Below are positions 37,949-47,367 of a DNA stretch of 64,000 bases, piece after piece. This DNA is from [Mycobacterium] crassicus. GTDB taxonomy: Bacteria > Actinomycetota > Actinomycetes > Mycobacteriales > Mycobacteriaceae. The DNA lies in assembly GCF_020181615.1 (NCBI RefSeq), contig NZ_CP084029.1:2744640-2808639 (forward strand). The letters run 5' to 3'. The notes below the pieces were generated by a model that saw only the letters and a list, made by a program, of their open reading frames with translations, was not told where the DNA came from and searched no databases. Both the position numbers and the translations under genes were made by a program. Position 1 is the first letter of the stretch; the number at the start of each line of letters is the position of its first letter.

Positions 37949-39004
37949 TCAGGAGATCCGGCGCAGGTCCACAGTCTCGCCGGTACCGCTGTCGGCCAAC
38001 CGGGACGCCTCGGCGAGCCGCTCCCCGAGCTGTAGCGGGTAGACGCGCTCACCCCCGGCGGCCAGCTCGGTGATCGTGGCGGCGTCGCACCAGCGGTGGC
38101 CGTTGAGGTAGCGCTGCTCCAGCCCGGTGCGGCCGGCGCCGGACGGCTCGAAACGGTTGGTGCGGTAGGCGAAGAAGAACTCCCGAGAGTCCAGTCGTTC
38201 ACCGTTGAACTCGAATACGGCGTCACGGCGCCAGATCGGCCCGACCAGCTCGCCCGGATCGATCCGCAGGCCGGTCTCTTCGGCCAGTTCGCGGGCTGCA
38301 GCTTGGGCCAGGGGCTCATTCGTCCCGACCTGCCCGCCGACCGTGAACCACCATCGCGGCGCAGGGTTTTCGGCGTCGTCGGGCAGGGCCGGATCGCTAC
38401 CGCGCAGCAGCAGCACTGACCCGTCCTCGTCGAGCAGCACCACCCGTGCCGAGATACGCGGCGCCGACACACCCTCGGACGGCCGACTACCGCCGTTCAT
38501 GACTGCCCGTTCGACGATCTCGAAATACGTTGGCATCGAGGCGGTTCCACCCAGGTGCAACGCCCGAACCAGCGGCCGCTCGCGCAGTGCCACGGTGTCG
38601 CGGACCGCGTCGTTGTGAAACCGGCGGGCCAGCAGGACCCGGGCTTCGGCGTCGGCCATCTCGGCGACCATCGCCAGCGGCAAGGACTCCGGGCTGACCA
38701 TGGCGAGTTCCGCCGAAAGCGCGTTCTCGGCCGCCTCACGAGCCTCCCTCGGCTCCCGCTCGGCGACATCGGCCAGGGTGGCCAGTCGCCGCCCGGTGGC
38801 CGCATCGCCGTAGGCCTCGATCGCGACCGCGCGGGCCACCACCGCACGGCGCGCCAGCGCCGCATCCAGTGCCTGCCAAGACAAGTCGCAGCGCACATGC
38901 AGCCGGTTGAGCCGGTTGGCGGTCTGATACGCCCAGGCCGCCCCGGCGGCCAGCACCGCCACCCCGACCAGTACCAATACGGTTACCACGACCGCCCACT
39001 CCAT
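37949..39004 (-). CDS. Nudix hydrolase with N-terminal membrane helix (Rv2609c-like)
   Basis: 351 residues, identical in length to Rv2609c. The N-terminus is a transmembrane helix (2-25), then a helical segment (about 25-185) of unknown role. The Nudix domain (about 190-330) carries the exact Nudix box G-x5-E-x7-REL-x-EE-x-GL near 218-240. It hydrolyses a nucleoside diphosphate-linked compound, perhaps one related to the PIM pathway encoded upstream. Its ATG overlaps the pimA stop by one base, so it is the tail of the thrS-pimA operon. Confidence 0.88.
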   Translation of the reverse strand: MEWAVVVTVLVLVGVAVLAAGAAWAYQTANRLNRLHVRCDLSWQALDAALARRAVVARAVAIEAYGDAATGRRLATLADVAEREPREAREAAENALSAELAMVSPESLPLAMVAEMADAEARVLLARRFHNDAVRDTVALRERPLVRALHLGGTASMPTYFEIVERAVMNGGSRPSEGVSAPRISARVVLLDEDGSVLLLRGSDPALPDDAENPAPRWWFTVGGQVGTNEPLAQAAARELAEETGLRIDPGELVGPIWRRDAVFEFNGERLDSREFFFAYRTNRFEPSGAGRTGLEQRYLNGHRWCDAATITELAAGGERVYPLQLGERLAEASRLADSGTGETVDLRRIS

Positions 39005-40128
39005 CAGTCGCCCACCGTCACCTTGCCGCCGACCCCGGCGACGGTCTCGTATACCCGCATGATCTGGTCGGCCACCACCGACCAGTCGTAGCGGCGCACC
39101 GCGTCGGTGCCGGCTGCGACATAAGACGCCCGCAGTGCGTCGTCGTCGAGCAGTTCGATCAGCGCTGTCGCCAGCGCCGCGGGGTCGTCGACCGGCACCA
39201 GCCGGCCCGCCGCTCCGTCGCGCAGCACCCGGCGGAAGGCGTCGAGGTCGCTGGCGACCACCGCGGCGCCGGCCGCCATCGCCTCGGTCAGCACGATCCC
39301 GAAGCTCTCCCCACCGGTGTTGGGCGCGCAGTACACGTCGACGCTCCGCAGCGCTGACGCCTTCTCGGCGTCCTCGACCTGCCCCAGGAACCGCAGATGC
39401 CCCGCCAAGGCCCCGGCTTTGCTGCGCAATTCGTCTTCGTCACCCCGGCCGACGACCAGTACCTCGATGTCGGCGAACTTCTCGACCAGTGCCGGCAGCG
39501 CGCCCAGCAGCACCGCCATACCCTTGCGGGGCTCGTCGTAGCGGCCCAGAAACAGCACGGTGCGACCCGGCCGCGGGTAGCCCGGCAGCGGTTGGGCCGA
39601 GGCGAACGAGGTGACGTCAACACCGTTGGGGATCTCCACCGCGTCGGACCCGAGCGCCTCCATCTGCCAGCGCCGGGCCAGGTCCGACACCGCGATCCGG
39701 CCGATGATCTTCTCGTGCATCGGTCGCAGCAGGGCCTGCGCCACGCTCAGCGTCAACGATTTCGTGGTGGAGGTGTGAAACGTCGCCACGATCGGGCCCT
39801 CGGCCATGTTGAGCGCCAGCATCGACAGGCTGGGGGCATTCGGCTCGTGTAGGTGCAGCACGTCGAACTCACCCCGGATGAGCCATCGCTTCACCTTGCG
39901 GTGCGCGGCCGGGCTGAACTGCAGCCGGGCCACCGACCCGTTGTAGGGGATCGCGACGGCCTTACCGGCGGAGACCACGTAGTCGGGCAGCTCGACATGC
40001 GGTGATGCGGGCGCCAACACGCCGACGTCATGCCCACGGGCATGCAGAACCTCGGCCAGTTGCAGCACATGCGCCTGCACCCCGCCCGGCACATCGAATG
40101 AGTAGGGGCAGACCATGCCGATCCGCAT
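39004..40128 (-). CDS. pimA: Phosphatidylinositol alpha-mannosyltransferase PimA
   Basis: 374 residues from ATG 40128 (MRIGMVCPYSFDVPGGVQAHVLQL). GT4-family GT-B fold: PGGVQ loop at the donor site, HLHEP and FHTSTTKS in the first domain, IPNGVDVTSF at the hinge, FLGRYDEPRKG and the C-terminal GESFGIVLTEAMAAG (GDP-mannose site). It adds the first mannose to PI to start PIM, LM and LAM synthesis on the inner membrane face. It sits between patA and the nudix gene with one-base overlaps on both sides. Confidence 0.96.
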   Translation of the reverse strand: MRIGMVCPYSFDVPGGVQAHVLQLAEVLHARGHDVGVLAPASPHVELPDYVVSAGKAVAIPYNGSVARLQFSPAAHRKVKRWLIRGEFDVLHLHEPNAPSLSMLALNMAEGPIVATFHTSTTKSLTLSVAQALLRPMHEKIIGRIAVSDLARRWQMEALGSDAVEIPNGVDVTSFASAQPLPGYPRPGRTVLFLGRYDEPRKGMAVLLGALPALVEKFADIEVLVVGRGDEDELRSKAGALAGHLRFLGQVEDAEKASALRSVDVYCAPNTGGESFGIVLTEAMAAGAAVVASDLDAFRRVLRDGAAGRLVPVDDPAALATALIELLDDDALRASYVAAGTDAVRRYDWSVVADQIMRVYETVAGVGGKVTVGD

Positions 40129-41072
40129 CAGCTCTCCCCCAGGCGCGCCCGTCGCGATTCGGGGAGATCGGCCACCCACTGCGGCTGCATCATGTGCCAG
40201 TCCTCCGGACGGGCGGCGATGCGCTCGGCGAACGTGTCGGCCAGCAACTGGGTGATCACGGTGACATCGCCGCTGGAGCAGTCCAGCGGTGGGTCAATCC
40301 GGACACCCCAGCCGGAATCCTCGAACCAGCAATACGCCGGCAGCAGCGCCGCTCCGGTCTCGAGAGCGAGTTTGGCCGGGCCGGCCGGCATCCGGGTCGT
40401 CTCACCGAAGAAGTCGACCGCCACCCCGTTGCGGGTCAGATCCCGGTCGGCCATCAGGCACACCAGCCCGTTGTCGTTCAGTCGCTCGGCGAGCAGCTCG
40501 AACGGCGGGCGCTCACCGCCGGACAGCGGCAGCACCTCGAATCCCAGGCCCTCCCGGAACGCCAGGAACCGTCGGTACAGCGACTCGGGTTTGAGCCGCT
40601 CGGCGACGGTGGTGAATCCGCCGTGAGTCTGTGCCATCCACACCCCGGCCATGTCCCAGTTGCCGCTGTGCGGCAACGCCAGTACCGCCCCGCGGCCGGC
40701 GTCGAGCGCGGCGGTGACGTTGTCGCGGCCCCGCACCGATTCGTGCAGCTGCACCGCCAGGGCCGCATGGTCCATGGCGGGCAGCCGGAACGCCTCGCGC
40801 CAGTACCGGGCGTAGGACGTCAGCGAGGCCCGCATCAGCGACGAGGGCACCTCCGCGGGTGTCACGCCCAGCACCCGGGCCAGGTTCTTGCGCAGCTGCT
40901 CCGGCCCCTTACCCCGGGCCGCGTACAGCGCACCGGCGTCGAATGCGTTGCGGGCGACGAACTCCGGCATCGCGCGCACCATCAGCCAGCCCGCGGCGAA
41001 CCCCGCGTCGGTGGCCCAGGCGTCCAGCTGGCTCAGACCGGGAACTCGCAGACCGCTCGGGATGAAGGTCAC
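40128..41072 (-). CDS. patA: PIM acyltransferase PatA (HtrB/LpxL-like)
   Basis: 314 residues from GTG 41072. Bitopic-like membrane-associated acyltransferase: the H-x4-D motif is HSGNWD, with FTTVAERLKPESLYRRFL and DRDLTRNGVAVDFFGETTRMPAGPAKLALETGA. M. tuberculosis Rv2611c acylates the mannose of PIM1/PIM2. The preceding 5' in-frame extension is noncoding pgsA1 sequence. It overlaps pgsA1 by GTGA and pimA by one base. Confidence 0.94.
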   Translation of the reverse strand: MTFIPSGLRVPGLSQLDAWATDAGFAAGWLMVRAMPEFVARNAFDAGALYAARGKGPEQLRKNLARVLGVTPAEVPSSLMRASLTSYARYWREAFRLPAMDHAALAVQLHESVRGRDNVTAALDAGRGAVLALPHSGNWDMAGVWMAQTHGGFTTVAERLKPESLYRRFLAFREGLGFEVLPLSGGERPPFELLAERLNDNGLVCLMADRDLTRNGVAVDFFGETTRMPAGPAKLALETGAALLPAYCWFEDSGWGVRIDPPLDCSSGDVTVITQLLADTFAERIAARPEDWHMMQPQWVADLPESRRARLGES

Positions 41073-41740
41073 GTTCCGGTCGGTCCCTCGCCGTCGGGCC
41101 CCACGGCGGGACGCAGCGGTTCCACCGCACCGGGCGAGGTCCGCACCGTGTGCAGCCGCTGGGCGCAGGTGATCAGGCTGGCCACCGCCAGCAACCACAT
41201 CGCCACGTGCAGCGCCCACGGCAGCGGGAACATCGGCAGATCGGACAGGCCTGCGCCCACCAGCACGATGATCAGCCGTTCGGGCCGCTCGATGTAACCG
41301 CCGTCGCCGCGCAGGCCACTGGCCTCGGCGCGGGCCTTGATGTAGGAGATCACCTGCGAGGTGACCAGGCAGATCAATGTCGCGACCACCAACGGGGCAC
41401 TCTGGAGGCCGAACGCCGCCCACCAGGCCAGCCCGCAGAACACCGCACCGTCACTGATCCGATCGCAGGTGGCGTCCAGCACCGCACCGAATGCACTGCC
41501 GCCGCCGGTCTGGCGGGCCATCGCCCCGTCGACCATGTCGAAGTGCACGAAGAACCAGACAATCAGGGTGCCGGCGAACAGCTGCCCGGTCGGGAACAGG
41601 GTCAGCGCCGCGAGCACCGCGCCGGCGGTACCGATCATGGTGACCATGTCGGCGGTGAGCCCGGCGCGCAGAAAGGCCCGGGCAACCGGGGTGGTGATGC
41701 CGGCGAATGTCGCCCGGGACAGGAAAGGCAGTCGGCTCAT
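41069..41740 (-). CDS. pgsA1: Phosphatidylinositol phosphate synthase PgsA1
   Basis: 223 residues from ATG 41740 ([14 protein letters not shown]). Six hydrophobic segments and the CDP-alcohol phosphotransferase motif D-x2-DG-x2-AR-x8-G-x3-D-x3-D, seen in DMVDGAMARQ...GAVLDATCD near 75-100. It makes phosphatidylinositol phosphate from CDP-diacylglycerol and inositol phosphate, the substrate of the downstream PIM enzymes. It overlaps the HIT gene by ATGA. Confidence 0.95.
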   Translation of the reverse strand: MSRLPFLSRATFAGITTPVARAFLRAGLTADMVTMIGTAGAVLAALTLFPTGQLFAGTLIVWFFVHFDMVDGAMARQTGGGSAFGAVLDATCDRISDGAVFCGLAWWAAFGLQSAPLVVATLICLVTSQVISYIKARAEASGLRGDGGYIERPERLIIVLVGAGLSDLPMFPLPWALHVAMWLLAVASLITCAQRLHTVRTSPGAVEPLRPAVGPDGEGPTGT

Positions 41741-42309
41741 TGCTGTTTCGCCCACTCGTCGGCGAGCAGGCGCCGAGTGTCGCGCAGCAACTGCGGAATC
41801 ACCTTGGCGCCGCCGACGATCGTGATGAAGTTCGCGTCACCGCCCCAGCGCGGCACCACGTGCACGTGCAGGTGCTCGGCCAACGACCCGCCGGCCGACT
41901 CCCCCAGATTGAGGCCGACATTGAACCCGTGCGGGCGAGACACCGCCTTGATGACGCGGATCGCCCGCTGGATGAACGTCATCAGCTCGGCGCCCTCGGC
42001 CTCGGTGAGGTCTTCGAACTCCGAGAACCGCCGATAGGGCACCACCATCAGGTGGCCCGGGTTGTACGGGTAGAGGTTGAGCACCGCGTAGACGTGTTCG
42101 CCGCGCGCCACCATCAGCCCGTCCTCGTCGGACAGCGTGGGGATGTCAGTGAACGGCTGGGTGGATCGCGCCGAGCCCGCCGCGGTGCGCTTGAGCGGCG
42201 CCTCGGCCAGATAGGTCATCCGGTAGGGCGTCCACAACCGCTCCAGCCGGTCTGTCTCCCCGGCGCCGGTGTCCACGATCGCCTGGTTGTCAACCCCTTC
42301 GCCGGTCAC
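41737..42309 (-). CDS. HIT-family hydrolase/phosphorylase (Rv2613c-like, Ap4A phosphorylase)
   Basis: 190 residues. The histidine triad is HLHVHV at 146-151, with the upstream [17 protein letters not shown] strand typical of HIT proteins. The M. tuberculosis counterpart (195 residues) is reported as a diadenosine tetraphosphate phosphorylase. Ap4A is a by-product of aminoacyl-tRNA synthetases, and thrS is immediately upstream with a 4-base overlap; this is suggestive rather than proven. Confidence 0.92.
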   Translation of the reverse strand: MTGEGVDNQAIVDTGAGETDRLERLWTPYRMTYLAEAPLKRTAAGSARSTQPFTDIPTLSDEDGLMVARGEHVYAVLNLYPYNPGHLMVVPYRRFSEFEDLTEAEGAELMTFIQRAIRVIKAVSRPHGFNVGLNLGESAGGSLAEHLHVHVVPRWGGDANFITIVGGAKVIPQLLRDTRRLLADEWAKQQ

Positions 42310-44363
42310 TGCGCTGTACCAGTCTTGGGGCCCACCTTCACCGTCTCGGCGGTCGGGGCGGTGTTGTCGCGGGCGGCGATCCAGCCGGTGATCGCCGCGA
42401 CCGCCTCGTCGCGCGGAACGCCGTTGATCTGGGTGCGGTTACCGAACCGGAAGCTCACCGCGCCGGCATCGACATCGCGGTCGCCGGCCAGCAGCATGAA
42501 CGGCACCCGCTGGTTGGTGTGGTTGACGATCTTCTTGGGCATCCGGTCATCGCTGGCATCCACCTCGACCCGGACGCCGTGGCCGCGCAGTTGCGCGGCA
42601 ACGTCTTCCAGGTACGGCACGTGTTGGTCGGCGACCGGGATGCCGACCACCTGCAGCGGCGCCAGCCAGGCCGGGAAGGCGCCGGCGTAGTGCTCGGTCA
42701 GCACCCCGAAGAACCGTTCGATCGAGCCGAACAGCGCCCGGTGGATGAGGACGGGCTGTCGACGCTGTCCGTCACTGGCGGTGTATTCCAGCCCGAAGCG
42801 CTCGGGCATGTTGAAGTCGAGCTGAATGGTCGACATCTGCCAGCTGCGTCCGAGGGCATCCTTGACCTGCACGGAGATCTTCGGCCCGTAGAACGCGGCG
42901 CCGCCCGGGTCGGGCACCAGGGTCAGGCCGGATTCCTCGGCCACCTCACGCAGTGTGTTGGTCGCCTCCTCCCACACCTCGTCGGAGCCGACGTACTTCT
43001 CCGGATCCTTGGTGGACAGTTCCAGGTAGTAGTCGTCCAGGCCGTAGTCGGACAGCAGGTCGAGCACGAAGCGCAGCAGCGACGTCAGCTCGTCGCGCAT
43101 GCTCTCGCGGGTGCAGTAGATGTGCGCGTCGTCCTGGGTCATGCCCCGCACCCGGGTCAGACCGTGCACCACGCCGGAGCGTTCGTAGCGGTACACGCTG
43201 CCGAATTCGAAGAGCCGCAGCGGAAGTTCCCGGTAGGAGCGCCCCCGTGATCGGAAGATCAGGTGGTGCATCGGGCAGTTCATCGGCTTGAGGTAGTAGT
43301 CCTGCCCGGGCTTGCGCAGGGTGCCGTCCTCGGCGAACTCCGCATCGATGTGCATCGGCGGATACATGCCCTCGCGGTACCACTCCAGGTGTCCGGAGGT
43401 CTCGTAGAGCTCGGACTTGGTGATGTGCGGGGTGTTGACGAACTGGTAGCCGGCCTCGATGTGCTTGCGACGCGAGTACTCCTCGAGCTCCCGGCGGATG
43501 ATCCCACCCTTGGGGTGGAAAACGGGTAGGCCGGAACCGATCTCGTCGGGGAAGCTGAACAGGTCCAGTTCCACCCCGAGCTTGCGGTGGTCGCGGCGCA
43601 GGGCCTCCTCGATCAGTTCGAGGTGACGGTCCAGTGCCTCCTGGGATTCCCATGCGGTGCCGTAGACGCGCTGCAGGCTGGCGTTGGCCTGGTCGCCGCG
43701 CCAGTAGGCGGCCGAGGACCGGGTGAGCTTGAACGCCGGGATGAACCGGGTGGTCGGGATGTGCGGCCCGCGGCACAAGTCGCCCCAAACCCGTTCCCGG
43801 GTGCGCGGATTCAGGTTGTCGTAGGCGGTGAGCTCGTCGCCGCCGACTTCCATGATCTCGGTGTCGCCGGACTTGTCGTCCACCAGTTCCAGCTTGTAGG
43901 GCTCGCCAACCAACTCGGCGCGTGCGGCGTCCTTGGACTCATAAACCCGCCGCGCGAACAGCTGCCCGTCCTTGATGATCGCGCGCATCCGCTTCTCGAG
44001 CTTCTCCAGGTCCTCCGGCGTGAACGCCTCGGGTACGTCGAAGTCGTAGTAGAAGCCGTCGGTGATGGGCGGGCCGATGCCCAGCTTGGCGGCCGGGAAC
44101 AGGTCCTGCACCGCCTGGGCGAGCACGTGCGCGCAGGAGTGCCGGATGACGCTGCGGCCGTCGTCGGTGTCGGCCGCCACCGGGACCGCCTCGGCATCGG
44201 TGTCGGGAATCCAGCTCAGGTCGCGCAGTTTGCCATCGGTGTCCCGCACCACCACGATCGCGTCCGGTGCCCCCCGGCTCGGCAGTCCCGCGGCGCGCAC
44301 CGCATCGGCGGCGGTAGTGCCGGCAGGAACCCGGATCGGGGCGGGCTGTGCGGGCGCGCTCAT
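42306..44363 (-). CDS. thrS: Threonyl-tRNA synthetase
   Basis: 685 residues (M. tuberculosis 692). The N-terminal TGS domain (about 8-70) and the editing domain (about 75-240, [16 protein letters not shown] with the usual H-x3-H style histidines) precede the class II core. Core motifs: motif 2 [23 protein letters not shown] and motif 3 region [11 protein letters not shown]. The C-terminal anticodon domain ends near PKTGTAQ. Head of the operon with the HIT, pgsA1, patA, pimA and nudix genes. Confidence 0.97.
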   Translation of the reverse strand: MSAPAQPAPIRVPAGTTAADAVRAAGLPSRGAPDAIVVVRDTDGKLRDLSWIPDTDAEAVPVAADTDDGRSVIRHSCAHVLAQAVQDLFPAAKLGIGPPITDGFYYDFDVPEAFTPEDLEKLEKRMRAIIKDGQLFARRVYESKDAARAELVGEPYKLELVDDKSGDTEIMEVGGDELTAYDNLNPRTRERVWGDLCRGPHIPTTRFIPAFKLTRSSAAYWRGDQANASLQRVYGTAWESQEALDRHLELIEEALRRDHRKLGVELDLFSFPDEIGSGLPVFHPKGGIIRRELEEYSRRKHIEAGYQFVNTPHITKSELYETSGHLEWYREGMYPPMHIDAEFAEDGTLRKPGQDYYLKPMNCPMHHLIFRSRGRSYRELPLRLFEFGSVYRYERSGVVHGLTRVRGMTQDDAHIYCTRESMRDELTSLLRFVLDLLSDYGLDDYYLELSTKDPEKYVGSDEVWEEATNTLREVAEESGLTLVPDPGGAAFYGPKISVQVKDALGRSWQMSTIQLDFNMPERFGLEYTASDGQRRQPVLIHRALFGSIERFFGVLTEHYAGAFPAWLAPLQVVGIPVADQHVPYLEDVAAQLRGHGVRVEVDASDDRMPKKIVNHTNQRVPFMLLAGDRDVDAGAVSFRFGNRTQINGVPRDEAVAAITGWIAARDNTAPTAETVKVGPKTGTAQ

Positions 44364-44454
44364 TGCGTGGTCTCCCAGGGGATGCGAGGTGTCGAAACGT
44401 CCGCGACCATGCTATCGGGGCTGTGGTGGCGGACCGCTCGGGAGTAGGTCGGTG

Positions 44455-45081
44455 TCATGGCTGGCCGGGTTTGAGCACCACGAACAAGGCCTCGGCGTCG
44501 GCCAGCAGCGTGTCGCCGTCGCACAGGCGCGTCTCGACGTAGATCTTGCGCCCCTCGGTCCGGCTGATCCACGTCTTGATCTGTAGCTCTTTGTCGATCG
44601 GGACGATGTTGCGGTAGTTGATGTGCAGGTAGGCGGTGCGCTGGTAGGGCCCGCCGGTGAGCAGCCACGACGCGGTTCCCAGCACTGAGTCGAACAACAG
44701 CGCGATCGCCCCACCGTGCGCCGCCCCGTTGCGACCTAGGTGGAACCGGCGGAATCGCGCCCAGCCGCTCAGCTGATCGGCGCCACCTTCGGACCGTTCC
44801 CGTTGGAGCTTCATCGGCACCGGCAGCAGATTGCCGCGCATCGGTAGATCCAGCCGGCGTCCCGACGGCGACGACCATTCGTCGGTGTCGAAGGGGGCCA
44901 GCAGATCGCAGACCTCCTGCAGCGTGTCGGCGGCCCGGCTGATCACGTCGTGGGGGGCGTCGACGGCGCGGGCGTGGTCCTGCAGGGTCCGCATCGTCTC
45001 CAGGAACCGGCCGTAGTCCGGCCCGCCCTTCTCGGTCGGTTCGGGCGGATTGAAACCACCGCCGGCATGTGGTGAGCTCAC
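44455..45081 (-). CDS. Hotdog-fold thioesterase with N-terminal extension
   Basis: 208 residues. The N-terminal 90 residues are helical and unassigned. The C-terminal hotdog domain (about 105-208) contains FHLGRNGAAHGGAIALLFDSVLG with an HGG-x5-D signature, then RTAYLHINYRNIVPIDKEL and TRLCDGDTLLADAEALFV. Resembles the PaaI/THEM4-like group that hydrolyses acyl-CoA. Substrate unknown. It is on the same strand as thrS, which starts about 90 bases downstream of its stop, so it may be separately expressed. Confidence 0.8.
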   Translation of the reverse strand: MSSPHAGGGFNPPEPTEKGGPDYGRFLETMRTLQDHARAVDAPHDVISRAADTLQEVCDLLAPFDTDEWSSPSGRRLDLPMRGNLLPVPMKLQRERSEGGADQLSGWARFRRFHLGRNGAAHGGAIALLFDSVLGTASWLLTGGPYQRTAYLHINYRNIVPIDKELQIKTWISRTEGRKIYVETRLCDGDTLLADAEALFVVLKPGQP

Positions 45082-45146
45082 CCGTCTATTTAACGTTCAG
45101 GCGATTACCGACCGACCGCACGCCCAGGGGTGGCAGGGTTGAGCCG

Positions 45147-45644
45147 ATGGACTTGAGTGCGCTGCGCGGTCTCGCGCTGACCTACACCGAAGTGGGCGCC
45201 ACCGCCGGGACGCTGCCCGCCGGGTACCACCACCTGGATCTGAGCGCACGGATCGGCCGGGGCCGGCAGCGCTTCGAGGAGGCGGCAGATGCGGTGTTGC
45301 ACTGGGGAATGCAGCGCGGCGCCGGGATGGCTGTGCGGGCGGACAGCGACATCGCCGCGGTGGATGCGGTGGTACTGGTGCGACTCGGCCTTCTGGCGGC
45401 GCCGTGCCGGGTGGTCTCCGTCATCTCCGAACCGGATCGCCGCGGCTTCGCCTACGGCACCCTGGCCGGGCATCCCGAATCCGGTGAGGAACTGTTTGCG
45501 GTGCGCTACGACCCGGCCGATGCGGCGGTCTATGCCGAGGTGCGTGCGTTCTCCCGTCCCGCCACTTGGTGGATGAGGGCGAGCGCGCCGGTGGCATTGC
45601 TGGCGCAGCGGGTTATCGCCAAACGCTATCTGCGAGCACTGTAA
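45147..45644 (+). CDS. DUF1990 family protein (Rv2616-like)
   Basis: 165 residues, close to the 166 of Rv2616. No signal peptide. Conserved features are PAGYHHLDLSARIGRGRQRFEEAADAVLHWGMQRGAGM and RRGFAYGTLAGHPESGEELFAVRYD, both typical of DUF1990, whose function is not established. A longer upstream frame is discarded because it overlaps the divergent thioesterase gene. It is followed by a strong hairpin. Confidence 0.85.
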   Translation: MDLSALRGLALTYTEVGATAGTLPAGYHHLDLSARIGRGRQRFEEAADAVLHWGMQRGAGMAVRADSDIAAVDAVVLVRLGLLAAPCRVVSVISEPDRRGFAYGTLAGHPESGEELFAVRYDPADAAVYAEVRAFSRPATWWMRASAPVALLAQRVIAKRYLRAL

Positions 45645-45656
45645 CGCCCGGCAAAA

Positions 45657-45701
45657 CGCGGCTGCGCCACGAACGGATCGGGTTGTCGTGGCGCAGCCGC
45701 G
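45657..45701. terminator. 16-bp hairpin between DUF1990 and DoxX genes
   Basis: A perfect 16-base stem (45657-45672 with 45686-45701) closes a 13-base loop, between two convergent genes. A likely bidirectional terminator. Confidence 0.8.
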
Positions 45702-45715
45702 GGTCTGTGACGACG

Positions 45716-46171
45716 CTAGGTCACCTGCCGGGTGTGCACGGCCTGAGCCAGACGGGCCAGCACCACCGCGGAGACCAGCAAACCGAAATCGCGCAGCGCG
45801 ACGTCGTAGTAGCCCGACAGCGTCAGCAGGTCGACGATGATGCCGCCGAGCCAGGCCGCCACCACCCAGGCGCCGATGCGCGGTGCGACCGCGACCAGAA
45901 CACCGGCAACGATCTCGATGACTCCGATCAGGTACATGGCCTGGTCACCGTTGCCCGGAAGGATGCCGTCGATCCAACCGGCCAGGTACTTGTCCCAGTG
46001 GCCCGAGTCGGTTCCGCCGGGTACGTGAGGTAGCAGATTGAAGAATTTGTCCACGCCGAACAGGATTGGGGCGACAGTGAACAGGGTGCGCAGCAGGAAG
46101 AACGCCTCGAACAGGGGATCCTTCAATCGATCCGAAAGGGCAGGTGAACCCACGTGATCGGTGGTACTCAT
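45716..46171 (-). CDS. DoxX-like integral membrane protein
   Basis: 151 residues from ATG 46171 (MSTTDHVGSPALSDRLKD). Four hydrophobic segments with FLLRTLFTVAPILFGVDKFFNLLPH near the first and GVIEIVAGVLVAVAPRIGAWVVAAWLGGI in the third, as in DoxX/DUF4267-type proteins. In M. tuberculosis a DoxX protein forms part of a membrane oxidoreductase complex; whether this paralogue does is unknown. Its upstream region holds two palindromes and a broken regulator. Confidence 0.82.
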   Translation of the reverse strand: MSTTDHVGSPALSDRLKDPLFEAFFLLRTLFTVAPILFGVDKFFNLLPHVPGGTDSGHWDKYLAGWIDGILPGNGDQAMYLIGVIEIVAGVLVAVAPRIGAWVVAAWLGGIIVDLLTLSGYYDVALRDFGLLVSAVVLARLAQAVHTRQVT

Positions 46172-46185
46172 GACATCCTCCTCGC

Positions 46186-46215
46186 TTCTAACGACATATA
46201 TTTTGTACGTTAGAA
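46186..46215. promoter_or_regulatory. TTCTAACG...CGTTAGAA dyad upstream of DoxX
   Basis: Perfect 8-base arms separated by 14 AT-rich bases, 15 bases upstream of the DoxX start codon. It fits an operator overlapping the DoxX promoter. Confidence 0.6.
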
Positions 46216-46225
46216 CGAGCAAACT

Positions 46226-46251
46226 CTATCGTCAAGACTTTTATGCGATAG
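46226..46251. promoter_or_regulatory. CTATCG...CGATAG dyad upstream of the ArsR-type remnant
   Basis: Six-base arms with a 14-base spacer, the same spacing as the adjacent TTCTAACG dyad. It lies 14 bases before the regulator remnant's ATG, so it may once have been its own promoter or operator. Confidence 0.5.
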
Positions 46252-46264
46252 AAACTGGCTGACG

Positions 46265-46432
46265 ATGGCCGACCTGGACCGAGACGTCACCGGAATCGGC
46301 GCGCTCGCCGATCCGGTCCGTCGGGAGCTGTACCGCTTCGTCGCCGCACTGCCCACAGACCCGGCCCCGTCCCGGTGCTGCGTCGTGCTGAGCGCCGCCG
46401 GCACACCCCGGCTAGCTCCAGCGCCCCAGTAA
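46265..46432 (+). pseudogene. Truncated winged-helix (ArsR-like) regulator
   Basis: The 55-codon frame begins MADLDRDVTGIGALADPVRRELYRFVAA, which is the exact style of the N-terminus of a common actinobacterial ArsR-type regulator (normally over 200 residues, continuing with an SREQAAEAVG helix). After about residue 32 the similarity is lost (PAPSRCCVVLSA), and the frame runs into the convergent nitronate monooxygenase gene. So the 3' part is deleted or replaced. The retained palindromes upstream suggest it once controlled the DoxX gene. Confidence 0.7.
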
Positions 46433-47317
46433 CTCCTCCGCCCCGGCGCACAACTCGCCGAGAACCACACCCACCGGCCGGCTCTCGACGAGCATTCCCA
46501 CCCCCTGGCCCGCATCAACCGGGGCGAGGCGCTGATCTCCGGCGGCGATCCCGGCGGTCAGTTCCGCGTTGGCGTCCTGATCACCGGCCAGGGTGTCTTC
46601 GTGGCCGGTCCAGCGGGTCACGAACTCGTTGCCCAGCACCCGGGACGGGAATCGCGCCGGCCAGGCCAACCGCTGACCGACGTCGAACACCCGGGTGGCG
46701 ACGGTCTCGGTGCCGGCGGCCGCGATCAGGGCACGACGGGCGCCGTCACCGGTCAGCGCCTCGGGGCAGGCCGACAAACAGGTCCCCAACCAGGCCCCGG
46801 CGGCACCGGCGGCCAGCACCGCGGCCAGGCTCCGCGGCGAGGCGATCCCGCCGGCGGCCAGCACCGGAACCGTCGCGGTGTCCAGCACGACGTCGAGCAG
46901 CGGCAGGGTCGCCAGCCGGATCTCCCCGTGTCCGCCGCCCTCGGCGCCGCGCGCCACCAGCACGTCCACCCCGGCGTCCTGGGCGCGCCGGGCGCTTTCG
47001 GCGTCATAGACCTGGGTGGCGGTGAGGATTCCGGCGGCATGGGCACGCCCGACCCAGGACAGGTCGCTGCCGAAGCTCACCGACAGCAGGGTCGGTCCGG
47101 CGGACAGCGCAGCCTCGAGCAGATCTGGCTGGTTGCGGATCACCCAGTCCACCAAGCCGATTCCGAATCGCGTCGGTTGCCCGAGAAACTCCAGTTCGGC
47201 GGCCAGCGCGGCCGCGGTGGCGGTGCTGCCCATGCCGATCATGCCCAACCCACCCGCCGCGGTGACCGCGGCGGCCAGTCGACCGCCGGCGACACCACCC
47301 ATCGGGGCGTTGAGCAC
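46412..47317 (-). CDS. Nitronate monooxygenase (2-nitropropane dioxygenase family)
   Basis: 301 residues from GTG 47317. FMN-dependent TIM barrel: NAPMGGVAGGRLAAAV opening strand, ARGAEGGGHG (the usual GxEAGGH motif), VPVLAAGGIASPRSLAAVLAAGAAGAWLGT phosphate site. It detoxifies alkyl nitronates to carbonyl plus nitrite. The first beta strand seems truncated; an in-frame CTG at 47371 would add TAHFGTPWSLSAGLRLP and overlap the cupin stop as CTGA, so the real start may be there. Its end overlaps the regulator remnant. Confidence 0.85.
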   Translation of the reverse strand: MLNAPMGGVAGGRLAAAVTAAGGLGMIGMGSTATAAALAAELEFLGQPTRFGIGLVDWVIRNQPDLLEAALSAGPTLLSVSFGSDLSWVGRAHAAGILTATQVYDAESARRAQDAGVDVLVARGAEGGGHGEIRLATLPLLDVVLDTATVPVLAAGGIASPRSLAAVLAAGAAGAWLGTCLSACPEALTGDGARRALIAAAGTETVATRVFDVGQRLAWPARFPSRVLGNEFVTRWTGHEDTLAGDQDANAELTAGIAAGDQRLAPVDAGQGVGMLVESRPVGVVLGELCAGAEELLGRWS

Positions 47318-47367
47318 GGGCAGCCGCAGCCCCGCGCTCAGCGACCAGGGCGTGCCGAAGTGTGCGG

